Positions 36,203-44,455 of a stretch of 45,620 bases of DNA are shown piece by piece. The notes beneath the pieces are model-generated. The model was not told where the DNA came from. It did no database searches and was given only the letters and a program-made list of their open reading frames with translations. The position numbers and the translations under genes were made by a program. Origin of the DNA: Nocardia jejuensis NBRC 103114 (lineage in GTDB: Bacteria > Actinomycetota > Actinomycetes > Mycobacteriales > Mycobacteriaceae); the NCBI RefSeq assembly GCF_001613145.1, contig NZ_BDBU01000058.1, positions 1 to 45,620 on the forward strand. Direction: 5' to 3'. Each line of letters begins with the position of its first letter. The first letter of the stretch is position 1.

Positions 36203-36359
36203 GGTGGTTCCTCCTAGTTGACGTTCGTGTGTGTTCAATACCCGGCTCCGCAGGGGGTTCCGGCGGCGTAGGCCGCGGACTCTCCGAGAGACGGTTCCCA
36301 GCAACACTGAGCGTGGTCGGCTCAATCCTGCACCGATTGGTCATCGTGTGCAACTCAGA

Positions 36360-36380
36360 CTTGAGTCATCCACACTCAAT
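36360..36380. promoter_or_regulatory. HAIR box (HspR operator) of the dnaK operon
   Basis: CTTGAGT-N7-ACTCAAT, one mismatch from the HAIR consensus CTTGAGT-N7-ACTCAAG. Its place upstream of the operon that encodes HspR supports autoregulation. Confidence 0.92.
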
Positions 36381-36534
36381 GTTTGCTTTGATCAGCACCA
36401 ACAGGGCACTCGACGCATCTATTCCCGGGCGCGAAAAGAGTCCCGGAGGCCATCCGAGGGCCATTGTGTGCACACCGGTCGGTTCGAAACCAGGGTTCGG
36501 GGCCGAATCGTGACAGTGGTCGACGCAACTTCGA

Positions 36535-36574
36535 GCGAGGGTTGCGCTCCCTCGCCCGGCGGGTTCGCGACCCG
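36535..36574 (-). terminator. Hairpins downstream of the DUF1707 gene pair
   Basis: GCGAGGG-N7-CCCTCGC (36535-36555) and an adjacent CGGGT-N5-ACCCG stem, 20-60 bp past the stop at 36595. No U tract. Confidence 0.4.
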
Positions 36575-36594
36575 TGCGGCGGGGATCGCGCGGA

Positions 36595-37389
36595 TCAGCG
36601 GTCGAGCGGGAAGACCTGCAGCGGCTCGCCCGCGGGGGTCACGTCCAGGAAGCCGGTCTTACCGGCGTCCTGGACGTAGATGCTCGCGACCGCGCCCAGA
36701 TCCGCGAAGTGCGAGCCGGTGCCGACATCGACGATGACGTGTGAGACCCGGGCCTGGGGCGCGTGCAGCGACTGGGGCGCACCGGCCAGCAGCGCCGCGA
36801 ACTTCGGCAGATCGAACTCCTCCAGTCGGAACTGCTTCTTGTCCGATCCGCTCCTCGGCGTGGTCGAGACGGTGAATTTGCCGTTCCGGTAGTCGATTTC
36901 CTCGGTCAGCGCCGGGTCCGCCGTGGGGCGTTCCACCGACACCCGCTCGGGATAGAGGGTGAGCTCGTCGATCGGGGCATCGCCGTACGCCGCGCGATAG
37001 GCGGCCAGGAACCCGCCGAGCCCCGGTCCCGCGGTCGGATCCGCGATGGGGACCTCCCTCGCCGACAGCGGACCGCTCGAACTCACACAGCCGGTGAACA
37101 TTCCGAGCAGCGCACCGACGCCGACGATCGCTCCGGCGATCGCCCACCGTCGCGAACGATTGCGGCGCTCGGGGCGCAGCAGCGGGGCGTCGACCAGATT
37201 GGCGGGAATCTGCAGATCCCCGATCAGCGAGTCCAGATCGCCGAAGGTCCGGGCGTTCATGGCGGCGGCGGTGCGCCGAGCATGCTCGGCGTCGGGCAAT
37301 TCGCCTGTCTCACGGGCATTGTCGAGCAGGGCACACGCGTCCACGCGATCGGAGTCGCGCACGCGCAGGCCGCTGTGCCGGGTAGCCAT
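36595..37389 (-). CDS. DUF1707 membrane protein, second of a tandem pair
   Basis: 264 aa. ATG 37389 follows AGGGGA at 5 nt. Residues ~7-60 are a DUF1707 domain (LRVRDSDRVDACALLDNARETG-type start, here shortened to LRVRDSDR and LDNARETGEL). A TM segment lies at ~82-102, then a ~160-residue extracytoplasmic region. This region shares a pattern with the preceding protein: AYRAAYGDAPIDELTLYPE here, REQYRAKFGDTLVDDLNLYP there, both ending in a ...PAG..(I/L)..(Y/F)P motif. Function unknown. The start lies 9 bp after the stop of its partner. Confidence 0.82.
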   Translation of the reverse strand: MATRHSGLRVRDSDRVDACALLDNARETGELPDAEHARRTAAAMNARTFGDLDSLIGDLQIPANLVDAPLLRPERRNRSRRWAIAGAIVGVGALLGMFTGCVSSSGPLSAREVPIADPTAGPGLGGFLAAYRAAYGDAPIDELTLYPERVSVERPTADPALTEEIDYRNGKFTVSTTPRSGSDKKQFRLEEFDLPKFAALLAGAPQSLHAPQARVSHVIVDVGTGSHFADLGAVASIYVQDAGKTGFLDVTPAGEPLQVFPLDR

Positions 37390-37398
37390 GGAGTTCCC

Positions 37399-38472
37399 CT
37401 ATCGCCTGAACGGGTAGGCGCGGATGACCGCACCGGCCGGTGTCGCGGTCAGATGGCCGCTCTCTTTGAACTCGTTGCTCACGAAGATGCTCACCACCGG
37501 AACCCCGTCACCGAACTGGTACTCGATGAGACTGATCGCGCCCTGGTCCACCTGCAGCAACTTGGGCGCGTCGGCGGCCAGCCTCATGATCGCGGGTATA
37601 TCGAGCATCGCGAGATCGACTGTGCCGGAACCCGATCGGCGCGATTCGACGGCGCCGCTCTGCTGGAATCCGCCACGGTAGTCGAACCGGACCGACCGAT
37701 TCGGTTGCGGGACACGGGTTATCGAAGCCCAGGTCGGGTAGAGGTTGAGGTCGTCGACCAGGGTGTCCCCGAATTTCGCGCGGTACTGCTCCCGGAACAG
37801 CGTGAGCCCCTCGGTGGTGAAAAGCTGCGGCAGCGGAACCACTTTCGGCGTGATCACGCCCAGATCGGCCACCGCCGCGGCGGCCACCTTCGCCGCCTCG
37901 GCATCACGGTGCGTCAGCGTGAATCCGCCGACCACCGCGGCCACCGTCACCACGACCAGGGCCACCGCGAAGAGCTGACCGCGATACGAGCGCGGCGGGC
38001 GCGGATCCGCCGGAGCGCCGGCCGACCGTTGCAGATCGTCGGTGAGCTCGGCCAGCTCCACCAGAGTTCTTGCCTCACCGGCCAATTCGGTGAGCGCCCG
38101 ATGATCGGCGGCGGTCAGCTGACCGTCCGCGAGGCCCGCGTCGAGCAGCGCACAGGCGGCCGCCCGATCGGCGGTTCCCGCCCGGGTTCCCACCGGATAG
38201 CGCTTGCCGGTGGCCCGCCGGGCGACGGCCGCCTCCGAAACCAGCGGAACCGCGTTCGTCTCCTGCAGATCCCCCACCAGCCGCTGCAATTCGCCCAGCG
38301 TCTTCGCCGCGGCCGCGCGGTCGGACCGATCGTGGTATTCGTCGGCCCCGAGCTGGCCTTCCTCATAGGCGGCGTCCAGCCGCGTCCGCACGGCGACACG
38401 ATCGAGATCGCGGGCCCGCAGCCGCCCGGCAGCACTCGAATATCCCGACGAATCGGACGATCTGGAACTCAC
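37399..38472 (-). CDS. Double DUF1707 membrane protein, first of a tandem pair
   Basis: 357 aa from GTG 38472, chosen because it directly precedes the first DUF1707 domain; the frame is open further upstream but with Arg-rich, unlikely sequence. Two DUF1707 domains in tandem (~14-70 and ~90-145), each with the R..LD.A...G.L...E/DH pattern. A TM segment lies at ~160-180 and a C-terminal domain homologous to that of the next protein. DUF1707 is a short N-terminal domain common in actinobacteria, often beside membrane segments; its role is unknown. Confidence 0.8.
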   Translation of the reverse strand: MSSRSSDSSGYSSAAGRLRARDLDRVAVRTRLDAAYEEGQLGADEYHDRSDRAAAAKTLGELQRLVGDLQETNAVPLVSEAAVARRATGKRYPVGTRAGTADRAAACALLDAGLADGQLTAADHRALTELAGEARTLVELAELTDDLQRSAGAPADPRPPRSYRGQLFAVALVVVTVAAVVGGFTLTHRDAEAAKVAAAAVADLGVITPKVVPLPQLFTTEGLTLFREQYRAKFGDTLVDDLNLYPTWASITRVPQPNRSVRFDYRGGFQQSGAVESRRSGSGTVDLAMLDIPAIMRLAADAPKLLQVDQGAISLIEYQFGDGVPVVSIFVSNEFKESGHLTATPAGAVIRAYPFRR

Positions 38473-38944
38473 ACCCGGATCGTAGTTCCCTCCCGTGACC
38501 AGTGCAGGGATACCCGGCCCCACTCGGCATCCCCTGGCCGCCGCATCCAGCATGTGGATCGGGCGGTGAGGCCGCGCGCGCTCGAGCAGTGAGAGTTTCG
38601 GCAACGCCCGGTAACTCCGGCGGTGAGATCGGGCCCGACCGGTCATCCCGCGAGATCGGCCGCACCGAATATGCCGCCACAGTGGTGCGCACACACGTAT
38701 GCCCCCGGCGCGAGCGGCCCCCGCACCGTGGGCACGGCGAACGACCCGCCGGTCACCGAACCCACAGTTCGAGATCGGCCGGAACGAGGGCGATCACCGC
38801 CGCCCGCCGCCCGGCTCGAGCGACTCGGGAGGTGGGGCCGGGCCGGGCGGACACGCTGCGGACACGTGCGCGAAGCCTGAAATGCCGGGTATTGCCGTAG
38901 TGGCAGGAAAGGATCGAATCCTTCGTCTTCGCAGCGCAGGAGGC
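38473..38944. other. Divergent intergenic region between the DUF1707 pair and the LLM gene
   Basis: 472 bp. The frame of the LLM gene is open back to 38699, but the upstream part is Arg/Pro-rich and lacks ribosome sites, so I treat it as noncoding. It contains a perfect inverted repeat AAGGAT-CGA-ATCCTT (38909-38923) just before the LLM ribosome site. No gene is supported. Confidence 0.45.
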
Positions 38945-39841
38945 ATGGTGGCAGCTCGGTTCGGCATTTCGATTCCGCCGGTCGCATCGGCGCTTCCGGT
39001 CGTGCTGGACATGGCCATGGCCGCGGACGACGAGGGCCTCGACTTCGTCGGGATCCAGGATCACCCGTACAACGCCGAGTTCGGCGACGCCTTCGCGGTG
39101 ATCGGTGCGTGCCTGGCGGTGACCGACCGGGTCCGGCTCTATCCGGGCGTCGCGAATCTCCCGCTGCGCACCCCGGCGATGATCGCCAAGCAGGCGGCCA
39201 CCTTCGATCTGCTCAGTCGCGGCCGATTCGAACTGGGGTTGGGTTCGGGCGCGTTCGAGAGCGGCGTGATCGCGATGGGCGGCCCGTACCGCCGGGGTCA
39301 GGCCGCACTGCAGGCGCTCGCCGAGGGCATGGCGATCATTCGCGCCGAATGGCGGCCGGGGCAGCTCGTTTCGGTGGCCGGTCGCGAGTACTCGGTGCAG
39401 GGCATCGAGGGCGGTCCCGCGCCCGCGCACGATATGGGAATCTGGATCGGCGCGATGGGACCGCACGCCCTGGACCTGATCGGGGCCACGGCCGACGGCT
39501 GGGTCGCACCGCTGCCGAACTGGCTGCCGTGGGAGCAGTGGGCCTCCTGCAACGCGCGCATCGACGCCGCGGCCCGCTCCGCCGGCCGCGACCCGCGCTC
39601 GATCACCCGGATCGCGGCCCTGCCCGGCGTGGTCAGCGACCGCACCCTCCACCCCGACCCGCACGGCTCGGACCCGATCCAGGGTTCCGCGGACGAATGG
39701 GCCGAGATCATCTTCCGCCTGGCCCGCAACTCCGGCTTCGACACCTTCGTCTACTGGCCACCAGGTTTCGACGTCGACCAGGTCCAGCGCTTCGCTCGCC
39801 AGGTAGTCCCCGCGGCCCGCGAACTGCTCGGCGAGGGGTAG
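38945..39841 (+). CDS. LLM-class F420-dependent oxidoreductase
   Basis: 298 aa from ATG 38945, which lies only 1 nt after AGGAGG; the next codon, GTG 38948, has better spacing and may be the real start. The bacterial luciferase-like TIM barrel is seen from FGISIPPVAS, DFVGIQDHPYN, LPLRTPAMIAKQAATFD, LLSRGRFELGLGSGAF and WIGAMGPHALDLIGATADGW. Actinobacterial members mostly use coenzyme F420 rather than FMN. Substrate unknown. Convergent with the sigma factor gene (41 bp between stops). Confidence 0.88.
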   Translation: MVAARFGISIPPVASALPVVLDMAMAADDEGLDFVGIQDHPYNAEFGDAFAVIGACLAVTDRVRLYPGVANLPLRTPAMIAKQAATFDLLSRGRFELGLGSGAFESGVIAMGGPYRRGQAALQALAEGMAIIRAEWRPGQLVSVAGREYSVQGIEGGPAPAHDMGIWIGAMGPHALDLIGATADGWVAPLPNWLPWEQWASCNARIDAAARSAGRDPRSITRIAALPGVVSDRTLHPDPHGSDPIQGSADEWAEIIFRLARNSGFDTFVYWPPGFDVDQVQRFARQVVPAARELLGEG

Positions 39842-39882
39842 CGACCACAGGCCCGCGAGTTCGACGGCAACCGGGTTCGACC

Positions 39883-40899
39883 TCAGCCCAGCATCGGGAA
39901 GCGGCCGGAGGCCAGGATTCCTGCGATCGCCTCCATCTTGGCCTGCGGGGCAGCGTAATCGGGATGCGCGCCGAGTACCGTGGCCGCATCGCGCAGCCGG
40001 ATCATCTGGCGTTCGGCCTCGGCGGCGCTCCGCCCGCCGGGCGTGATCGGATGGGTGGCGAAGGCCGGTCGGCGCACATCCACCCGACCGAGCTCGACGG
40101 CCTTGCCGACTCGGCGTGCGCAGCGGCAGAACGCCTTCGGATTCGCCAGGCCGCAGGTCGAGGTCAGGAAGTTCCCGAGCCGCCGCTTGGCCCGTTCCAG
40201 CCGCTTGCGGTAGGCGGCGGGGGTGACCCCCGCAACCCAGGCCGCCTCCGCGGATCCCAGGTCGAAGATCTCCGACAGCACGAACGCCACCCGCTCCTCA
40301 CGCGCGAGACACTGCAGCATGGCCTGACTGCAATTGAGCCGCACCTCGTGCGTGAGCAACTCCGATTCCGGTCCGCGAAAATCCGCGTCCGCCAAACCGT
40401 CCCGCAGCCCCTCGCCGAACTCGTCGAGGGACAGCTGCTGCGCCTCCTGCGGCGTCCGTCGCCGCAGGTTCAGCAGATAGTTGACCCCGAGCCGGTACGC
40501 CCAGGTGAGCAGTTTCGCCTCCCCTCGCCAGGTGCCCAGATGCGCGACCACGCGCAGCAGGATCTCCTGCGAGGCGTCCTCGGCGTCGGCGGGCCGCCAC
40601 ACCATGCGCAGCGCGAGCCGGTATATCGGATCCTGCAGCAGCCGAACCACATCGGAGACCGCTGCTCGATCCCCGGCCACCGCCCGCGCCACCAACTCGA
40701 CCTCGCCCGCATCCGGCCCCAGCCGTTCGGACGTCACACCCGTCTCGAGCGCGCCGCTCCGCTCGACGGAATCCCCATCACGCCGAGGCACTTCGCCGGT
40801 TGTCTCTCGCCCTACCCGACCTGCCGCGCCGTGCGGCCGCGGGTCCTCGTCCACCGGGTTCGTGAGGCCGGCGGGGCCGATGAACGATTCACTGTCCAT
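39883..40899 (-). CDS. ECF-type RNA polymerase sigma factor with Cys-containing C-terminal extension
   Basis: 338 aa from ATG 40899; another ATG at 40938 is in frame. An unconserved ~75-residue N terminus precedes region 2 (~80-150, ADAEDASQEILLRV) and region 4 (~205-255, VTPAAYRKRLERAKRRL). A C-terminal extension of ~75 residues begins with CGLANPKAFCRC, three Cys residues that could bind a metal. Sigma factors of this type carry their own regulatory tail. No anti-sigma gene is adjacent on either side. Target promoters are unknown. Confidence 0.88.
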   Translation of the reverse strand: MDSESFIGPAGLTNPVDEDPRPHGAAGRVGRETTGEVPRRDGDSVERSGALETGVTSERLGPDAGEVELVARAVAGDRAAVSDVVRLLQDPIYRLALRMVWRPADAEDASQEILLRVVAHLGTWRGEAKLLTWAYRLGVNYLLNLRRRTPQEAQQLSLDEFGEGLRDGLADADFRGPESELLTHEVRLNCSQAMLQCLAREERVAFVLSEIFDLGSAEAAWVAGVTPAAYRKRLERAKRRLGNFLTSTCGLANPKAFCRCARRVGKAVELGRVDVRRPAFATHPITPGGRSAAEAERQMIRLRDAATVLGAHPDYAAPQAKMEAIAGILASGRFPMLG

Positions 40900-40972
40900 G
40901 CCGTCAGCTTGGACGGGGAACCCGTGCCGTGCAACCACACCGGCCGGGGATCACCGGGGCGGTGAACCCGTC

Positions 40973-41018
40973 GGCAGGGATCGCGGGGGAAGTTGTCCGC
41001 CCCGCGATCGGCCCTGCC
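40973..41018 (-). terminator. Terminator of the dehalogenase gene
   Basis: A long inverted repeat: GGCAGG plus GATCGCGGGG on one arm, CCCCGCGATC and CCTGCC on the other with a 3-nt bulge, and an 11-nt loop. It lies 10 bp past the stop at 41028. Confidence 0.75.
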
Positions 41019-41027
41019 ACGGCGGAT

Positions 41028-41900
41028 TCAGGATACCGCCGCAGCGGTGGTGAGAGCGTGACGCCGGATCCATTCGGCCACAGCGGATCCGATGGCGTCA
41101 GGCTGGTCCTCCGGGCAGTGGTGCCCGGCCGGGCCGATGTTCACGACCTCGGTGGCGGCGAATGCGGTTGCCGCCCAGTCGATCATCGCGGGCGAGCCGA
41201 GCCCGACGCCCTGATCGACGGCCATCAGCAGCTTGGGCACCCGCGGGGTGTCGGCCATCCAGCGGTCGTAATTCTCGATCAGCGCGACCACGTCGGCCGG
41301 TTCCCCGTCGAGCGGGAATTCGCGCGGCCACACCAGCATCGGCTTGCGGGATTCGCGGGTTGGGTACGGCGCGCGGTAGGCCTCCAGCGCCTCGAGCGAC
41401 AGGCTGCGGGTGGAGGCGGGCAGGTTGAACTCGATGAACATATTGCGGTCCAGCACCATCTCCTCGCCTTCCGGGGAACGGAAGCGGCGGAACAGCTCCG
41501 CTCCCTGCGGCGGCATCTCGTCCCAGCGCATCGGCCGCAGGAACGTCTCCACGACGGCGATGCCCTTGACGCGGCCGGGGTGCCTTGCGGCCCAGTCCAT
41601 TCCGAGCGCGCCGCCCCAGTCGTGACCGACGATCACGACCTCGTCCAGGCCCAGCGCGTCGAACCAGGCGTCGAGATAACGCGCGTGATCGACGAACCGG
41701 TAGTCGCTGTCCGGCTTGCCGCTCGCGCCCATACCGATGAGATCCGGTGCCAGCACGCGATTCTCACCTTTCACGTGCGGAATCACATTGCGCCAGATGT
41801 AGGACGAGGTGGGGTTGCCGTGCAGGAACACCACCGGGACGTCGCCGCCGCCGGTGTCGGAGTAGTTGATGAACGAATCGAGTACGTCGATGGTGGCCAT
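41028..41900 (-). CDS. Haloalkane dehalogenase
   Basis: 290 aa alpha/beta-hydrolase. The DhaA-type catalytic set is present: nucleophile Asp94 and halide-binding Trp95 in VGHDWGG, halide-binding Asn29 in HGNPTSSYIWRN, acid Glu118 in VVETFLRP, base His260 in GPAGHHCPEDQP. These residues separate true dehalogenases (HLD-II) from epoxide hydrolases and lipases. It hydrolyses the carbon-halogen bond of haloalkanes to an alcohol and halide; natural substrates of such enzymes in actinobacteria are mostly unknown. ATG 41900 follows GGAAGGA. No halo-alcohol or haloacid pathway gene is adjacent. Confidence 0.92.
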   Translation of the reverse strand: MATIDVLDSFINYSDTGGGDVPVVFLHGNPTSSYIWRNVIPHVKGENRVLAPDLIGMGASGKPDSDYRFVDHARYLDAWFDALGLDEVVIVGHDWGGALGMDWAARHPGRVKGIAVVETFLRPMRWDEMPPQGAELFRRFRSPEGEEMVLDRNMFIEFNLPASTRSLSLEALEAYRAPYPTRESRKPMLVWPREFPLDGEPADVVALIENYDRWMADTPRVPKLLMAVDQGVGLGSPAMIDWAATAFAATEVVNIGPAGHHCPEDQPDAIGSAVAEWIRRHALTTAAAVS

Positions 41901-41966
41901 CGTGGGTGTCCTTCCGGGTGAATTGCCTACACCTGGTTGGACACGCGCCGTCGGCGGCTGTGACCG

Positions 41967-42512
41967 CTAGGAAGAGTGATCCGCGTCACATGTGGACCGC
42001 CCGGGCGACGCCGTCAGTCCCGGATGCACCCCCGGAGCCAGGCCATTGGCGGTGGCGGCGCGTTGCAGCAGTTCCAGCAGTTTCGCGCGATCCTCCGGCG
42101 GGAACGGCGCGAGCAGTTCCGCGTTCAATCCCGCCACGACGATCTCGGCGCGGGCGAGCAGGGCGTCGGCGGCGGGGAGCAGGTGGACCGCGTGGGCGCG
42201 GCGGTCGGTGGGGTGTTTGCGGCGTTCGACCAGGCCGCGTTTTTCCAGGTCGTCCACCAGACCGACCATCACGTTGCGGTGGATGCCGAGCGCGTCGCAC
42301 AACTGCTGCTGAGTGAGACCGCCATTGGCCTCGAGATTGCGCAGGGTGCCGAACTGCTGCGGCCTGATGCCCAGCGGCGCGAGCAGTTCCGTGAAGCGGT
42401 ATGCGACGTGAGAACCCAACTGCCCCAACAGGAATGCGACATGGTTCGACAGCGGAACGTACTCCGGAGCGGCATCGGTCACCCGTCGATCATACATCAA
42501 TGCACCAATCAT
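41967..42512 (-). CDS. MarR family transcriptional regulator
   Basis: 181 aa from ATG 42512; ATG 42497 and GTG 42482 are in-frame alternatives and none has a strong ribosome site. Winged helix at ~45-125: GGLTQQQLCDALGIHRNVMVGLVD is the recognition region (shown in part) and RRKHPTDRRAHAVHL the wing. MarR dimers repress divergent efflux genes and leave DNA on binding a ligand. It is divergent from the MFS exporter 82 bp away, the classic arrangement. The last ~25 residues are unconserved. Confidence 0.92.
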   Translation of the reverse strand: MIGALMYDRRVTDAAPEYVPLSNHVAFLLGQLGSHVAYRFTELLAPLGIRPQQFGTLRNLEANGGLTQQQLCDALGIHRNVMVGLVDDLEKRGLVERRKHPTDRRAHAVHLLPAADALLARAEIVVAGLNAELLAPFPPEDRAKLLELLQRAATANGLAPGVHPGLTASPGRSTCDADHSS

Positions 42513-42548
42513 GAATGCACTCTTGATTGATAATCACTTCATGTGCAT
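42500..42548. promoter_or_regulatory. Putative MarR operator region
   Basis: An AT-rich divergent promoter region with ATGCAC at 42500 and 42515 and the inverted GTGCAT at 42543, plus a central TTGATTGATAATCA segment (42523-42536). It spans the MarR start, so binding could control both genes. Confidence 0.45.
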
Positions 42549-42594
42549 AGTTTGAAGGGTCGCCACACCATCACCGAATCGAAGAGAGATCGCC

Positions 42595-44283
42595 GTGGAA
42601 CCCGACACCGCCCCCGTCACCCTCGACCCACGCCGCTGGATAGCCTTCGCCGTCGTCCTCGCGGCCGGGTTCATGGACCTGCTCGACGTCACCATCGTCA
42701 ATGTGGCCGTCCCCAGCATTCAGAAGGACCTCGACGCCGAGTACTCCCAGATCGAATGGATCATCGCCGCCTACGTGCTGTCCTTCGCCGCGGTGCTGAT
42801 CACCGGCGGCCGGCTCGGCGACATCTACGGTCGCAAACGCGTGTTCCTGCTCGGCATGGCCGGATTCACGCTCGCGTCGGCGGCCTGCGGCATCGCGACC
42901 GATCCGACGGTGCTGATCGGCTCCCGATTCGCGCAGGGCGCCATGGCCGGACTCATGGTGCCGCAGATTCTCGCCATCATCCGGGTCACCTTCCCGAAAC
43001 AGGAGCGCGCCAAGGCGATTGCGGTCTACAGCGGCGTCGGCGGGTCGGCCTCGGCGGTCGGGCTCGCACTCGGCGGCCTGCTGGTGCAGTGGGACCTGTT
43101 CGGCTGGGGCTGGCGGCCGATCTTCCTGGTCAATATCCCGGTCGGCATCGCGGCGCTGATCGCGGCGGCGGTGGTCATGCGTGATTCGAAGTCGCCCGGA
43201 GCGACCCGGCTGGATCCGGTGGGCATGGTGCTGGCCGTGTCCGCGGTGCTGCTGCTGGTCTACCCGCTCAACGAGGGTCGCCGACTCGGCTGGCCCGCAT
43301 GGACTTTCGTCATGGTGGCGGCCGCCGCGGCCGTGTTCGCGGCCTTCGTCCTGTATGAACGGCACCGCGCCCGCACCGTCGGATCGCCGCTGGTGGATCT
43401 GGCGCTCTTCCGGTCACGGCCGTTCACCCTCGGACTCTCCAGCTGGCTGCTGTTCTGGATCGGTTTCGGCGGGTTCTTCCTGACCTGGACGCTGTTCATG
43501 CAGGCCGGACTCGGCTGGTCACCCATGCGCGCCGGGCTCACTGCGGTGTTCTTCGCGGTCGGCGCGGGCATCGGCGCGGGTGTCTCGGTGAGTGTGCTCG
43601 CTCCGCGATTCGGACGCTGGGTGCTGACGGCGGGCGGGCTGATCACGGCCGCCGGATTCGCGCTGTACGGCTGGATGGGCGTGCACTACGGCCCCGATTT
43701 CGCGTCCTGGCAGATGGTGTTGCCACTGATCGTCACCGGCACCGGCTTCGGCATCGTGGTCGCGCCGACCATCGACATGCTGCTCGGACAGATCCCGGAT
43801 CGGGAAGCGGGCGCGGCGTCGGGCCTGCTCAACACCGGTCAGCAACTGGGGCTGGCGCTCGGGGTGGCGCTGGTCGGCATCCTGTTCTTCGGTCAGCTGG
43901 ACCATGATTCGGCGCGCGGGGTCGACGCGGTGACCGCGCAGACCCGCGCGGATCTGGCCGCCGCCGGTCTGCCCGCATCCGCGCAGGAGGAGATCCTCGC
44001 GAATTTCCGGGCCTGCGTGCGGGATCGGTCCGCCGAGGTGGATCCGTCGGCGGTCCCGGCCAGCTGCCGCGCCACCGGCGCCGATCCCGCTGTCGCGACG
44101 GTGCTCGCGGAGGCGGGGGCCGATGCCAACGCGGTGAACTTCGCCGCCACCTTCCGATACACCCTGATCTGGGGCATCGGCTTGATGACGCTGGTCTGCC
44201 TCGGATTCCTGTTGCTGCCCAAGGACACTCGACTCGAACAGCACGACATCGAGCTCCTCGACGACCGGTTGACCCACGTGTGA
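42595..44283 (+). CDS. MFS drug-efflux transporter, DHA2 (14-TM) family
   Basis: 562 aa from GTG 42595, preceded by AAGAGAG. Signatures of proton-driven EmrB/QacA exporters: LLDVTIVNVAVPSIQ (motif D1, TM1), GGRLGDIYGRKR (motif A), and SAVGLALGGLLVQ in TM5 in place of the antiporter motif C. A ~75-residue loop near the C terminus (before the last TM) contains two Cys. The divergent MarR gene suggests inducible efflux of a toxic compound. Confidence 0.92.
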   Translation: MEPDTAPVTLDPRRWIAFAVVLAAGFMDLLDVTIVNVAVPSIQKDLDAEYSQIEWIIAAYVLSFAAVLITGGRLGDIYGRKRVFLLGMAGFTLASAACGIATDPTVLIGSRFAQGAMAGLMVPQILAIIRVTFPKQERAKAIAVYSGVGGSASAVGLALGGLLVQWDLFGWGWRPIFLVNIPVGIAALIAAAVVMRDSKSPGATRLDPVGMVLAVSAVLLLVYPLNEGRRLGWPAWTFVMVAAAAAVFAAFVLYERHRARTVGSPLVDLALFRSRPFTLGLSSWLLFWIGFGGFFLTWTLFMQAGLGWSPMRAGLTAVFFAVGAGIGAGVSVSVLAPRFGRWVLTAGGLITAAGFALYGWMGVHYGPDFASWQMVLPLIVTGTGFGIVVAPTIDMLLGQIPDREAGAASGLLNTGQQLGLALGVALVGILFFGQLDHDSARGVDAVTAQTRADLAAAGLPASAQEEILANFRACVRDRSAEVDPSAVPASCRATGADPAVATVLAEAGADANAVNFAATFRYTLIWGIGLMTLVCLGFLLLPKDTRLEQHDIELLDDRLTHV

Positions 44284-44294
44284 ATCGCGGCCCC

Positions 44295-44310
44295 GGCGCG
44301 GGCACGCGCC
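44295..44310 (+). terminator. Short hairpin after the MFS gene
   Basis: GGCGCG-GGCA-CGCGCC, a 6-bp perfect GC stem, 12 bp past the stop. Weak candidate. Confidence 0.35.
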
Positions 44311-44455
44311 GAACGGGTACCCCGCGCGAACGGCTCGTGGATTCGGCGCACCACCGAATTCGCGGGCCGTTCCGCTGTTCCGGACCACCCCGGGCGGGAA
44401 GAATTCGGGCCGAGAACAGTTCCCGACTGTCACCGTCTCTCGACAGGAGTACCTC

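Larger units (their letters stand above)
36203..36594. other. dnaK upstream region
   Basis: 392 bp without a gene. It holds the HAIR box (36360-36380), a possible sigma-A promoter on the minus strand (TTGCAC, 18 bp, AGGATT; about 36325-36354) and terminator-like hairpins of the DUF1707 gene (36535-36574). The leader between promoter and dnaK start would be over 100 nt. Confidence 0.55.

Noticed and set aside
34649..36217. 522-codon plus-strand open frame
   Set aside because: Antisense shadow of dnaK; composition (His, Asp, Val, Gly rich) mirrors the third-position GC bias.
38699..38944. N-terminal extension of the LLM oxidoreductase
   Set aside because: Residues are Arg/Pro-rich without family similarity, and AGGAGG lies right before 38945/38948.
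41028..41900. Epoxide hydrolase or lipase
   Set aside because: Asp nucleophile followed by Trp, plus the halide-binding Asn and Glu after strand 6, fit haloalkane dehalogenase better.
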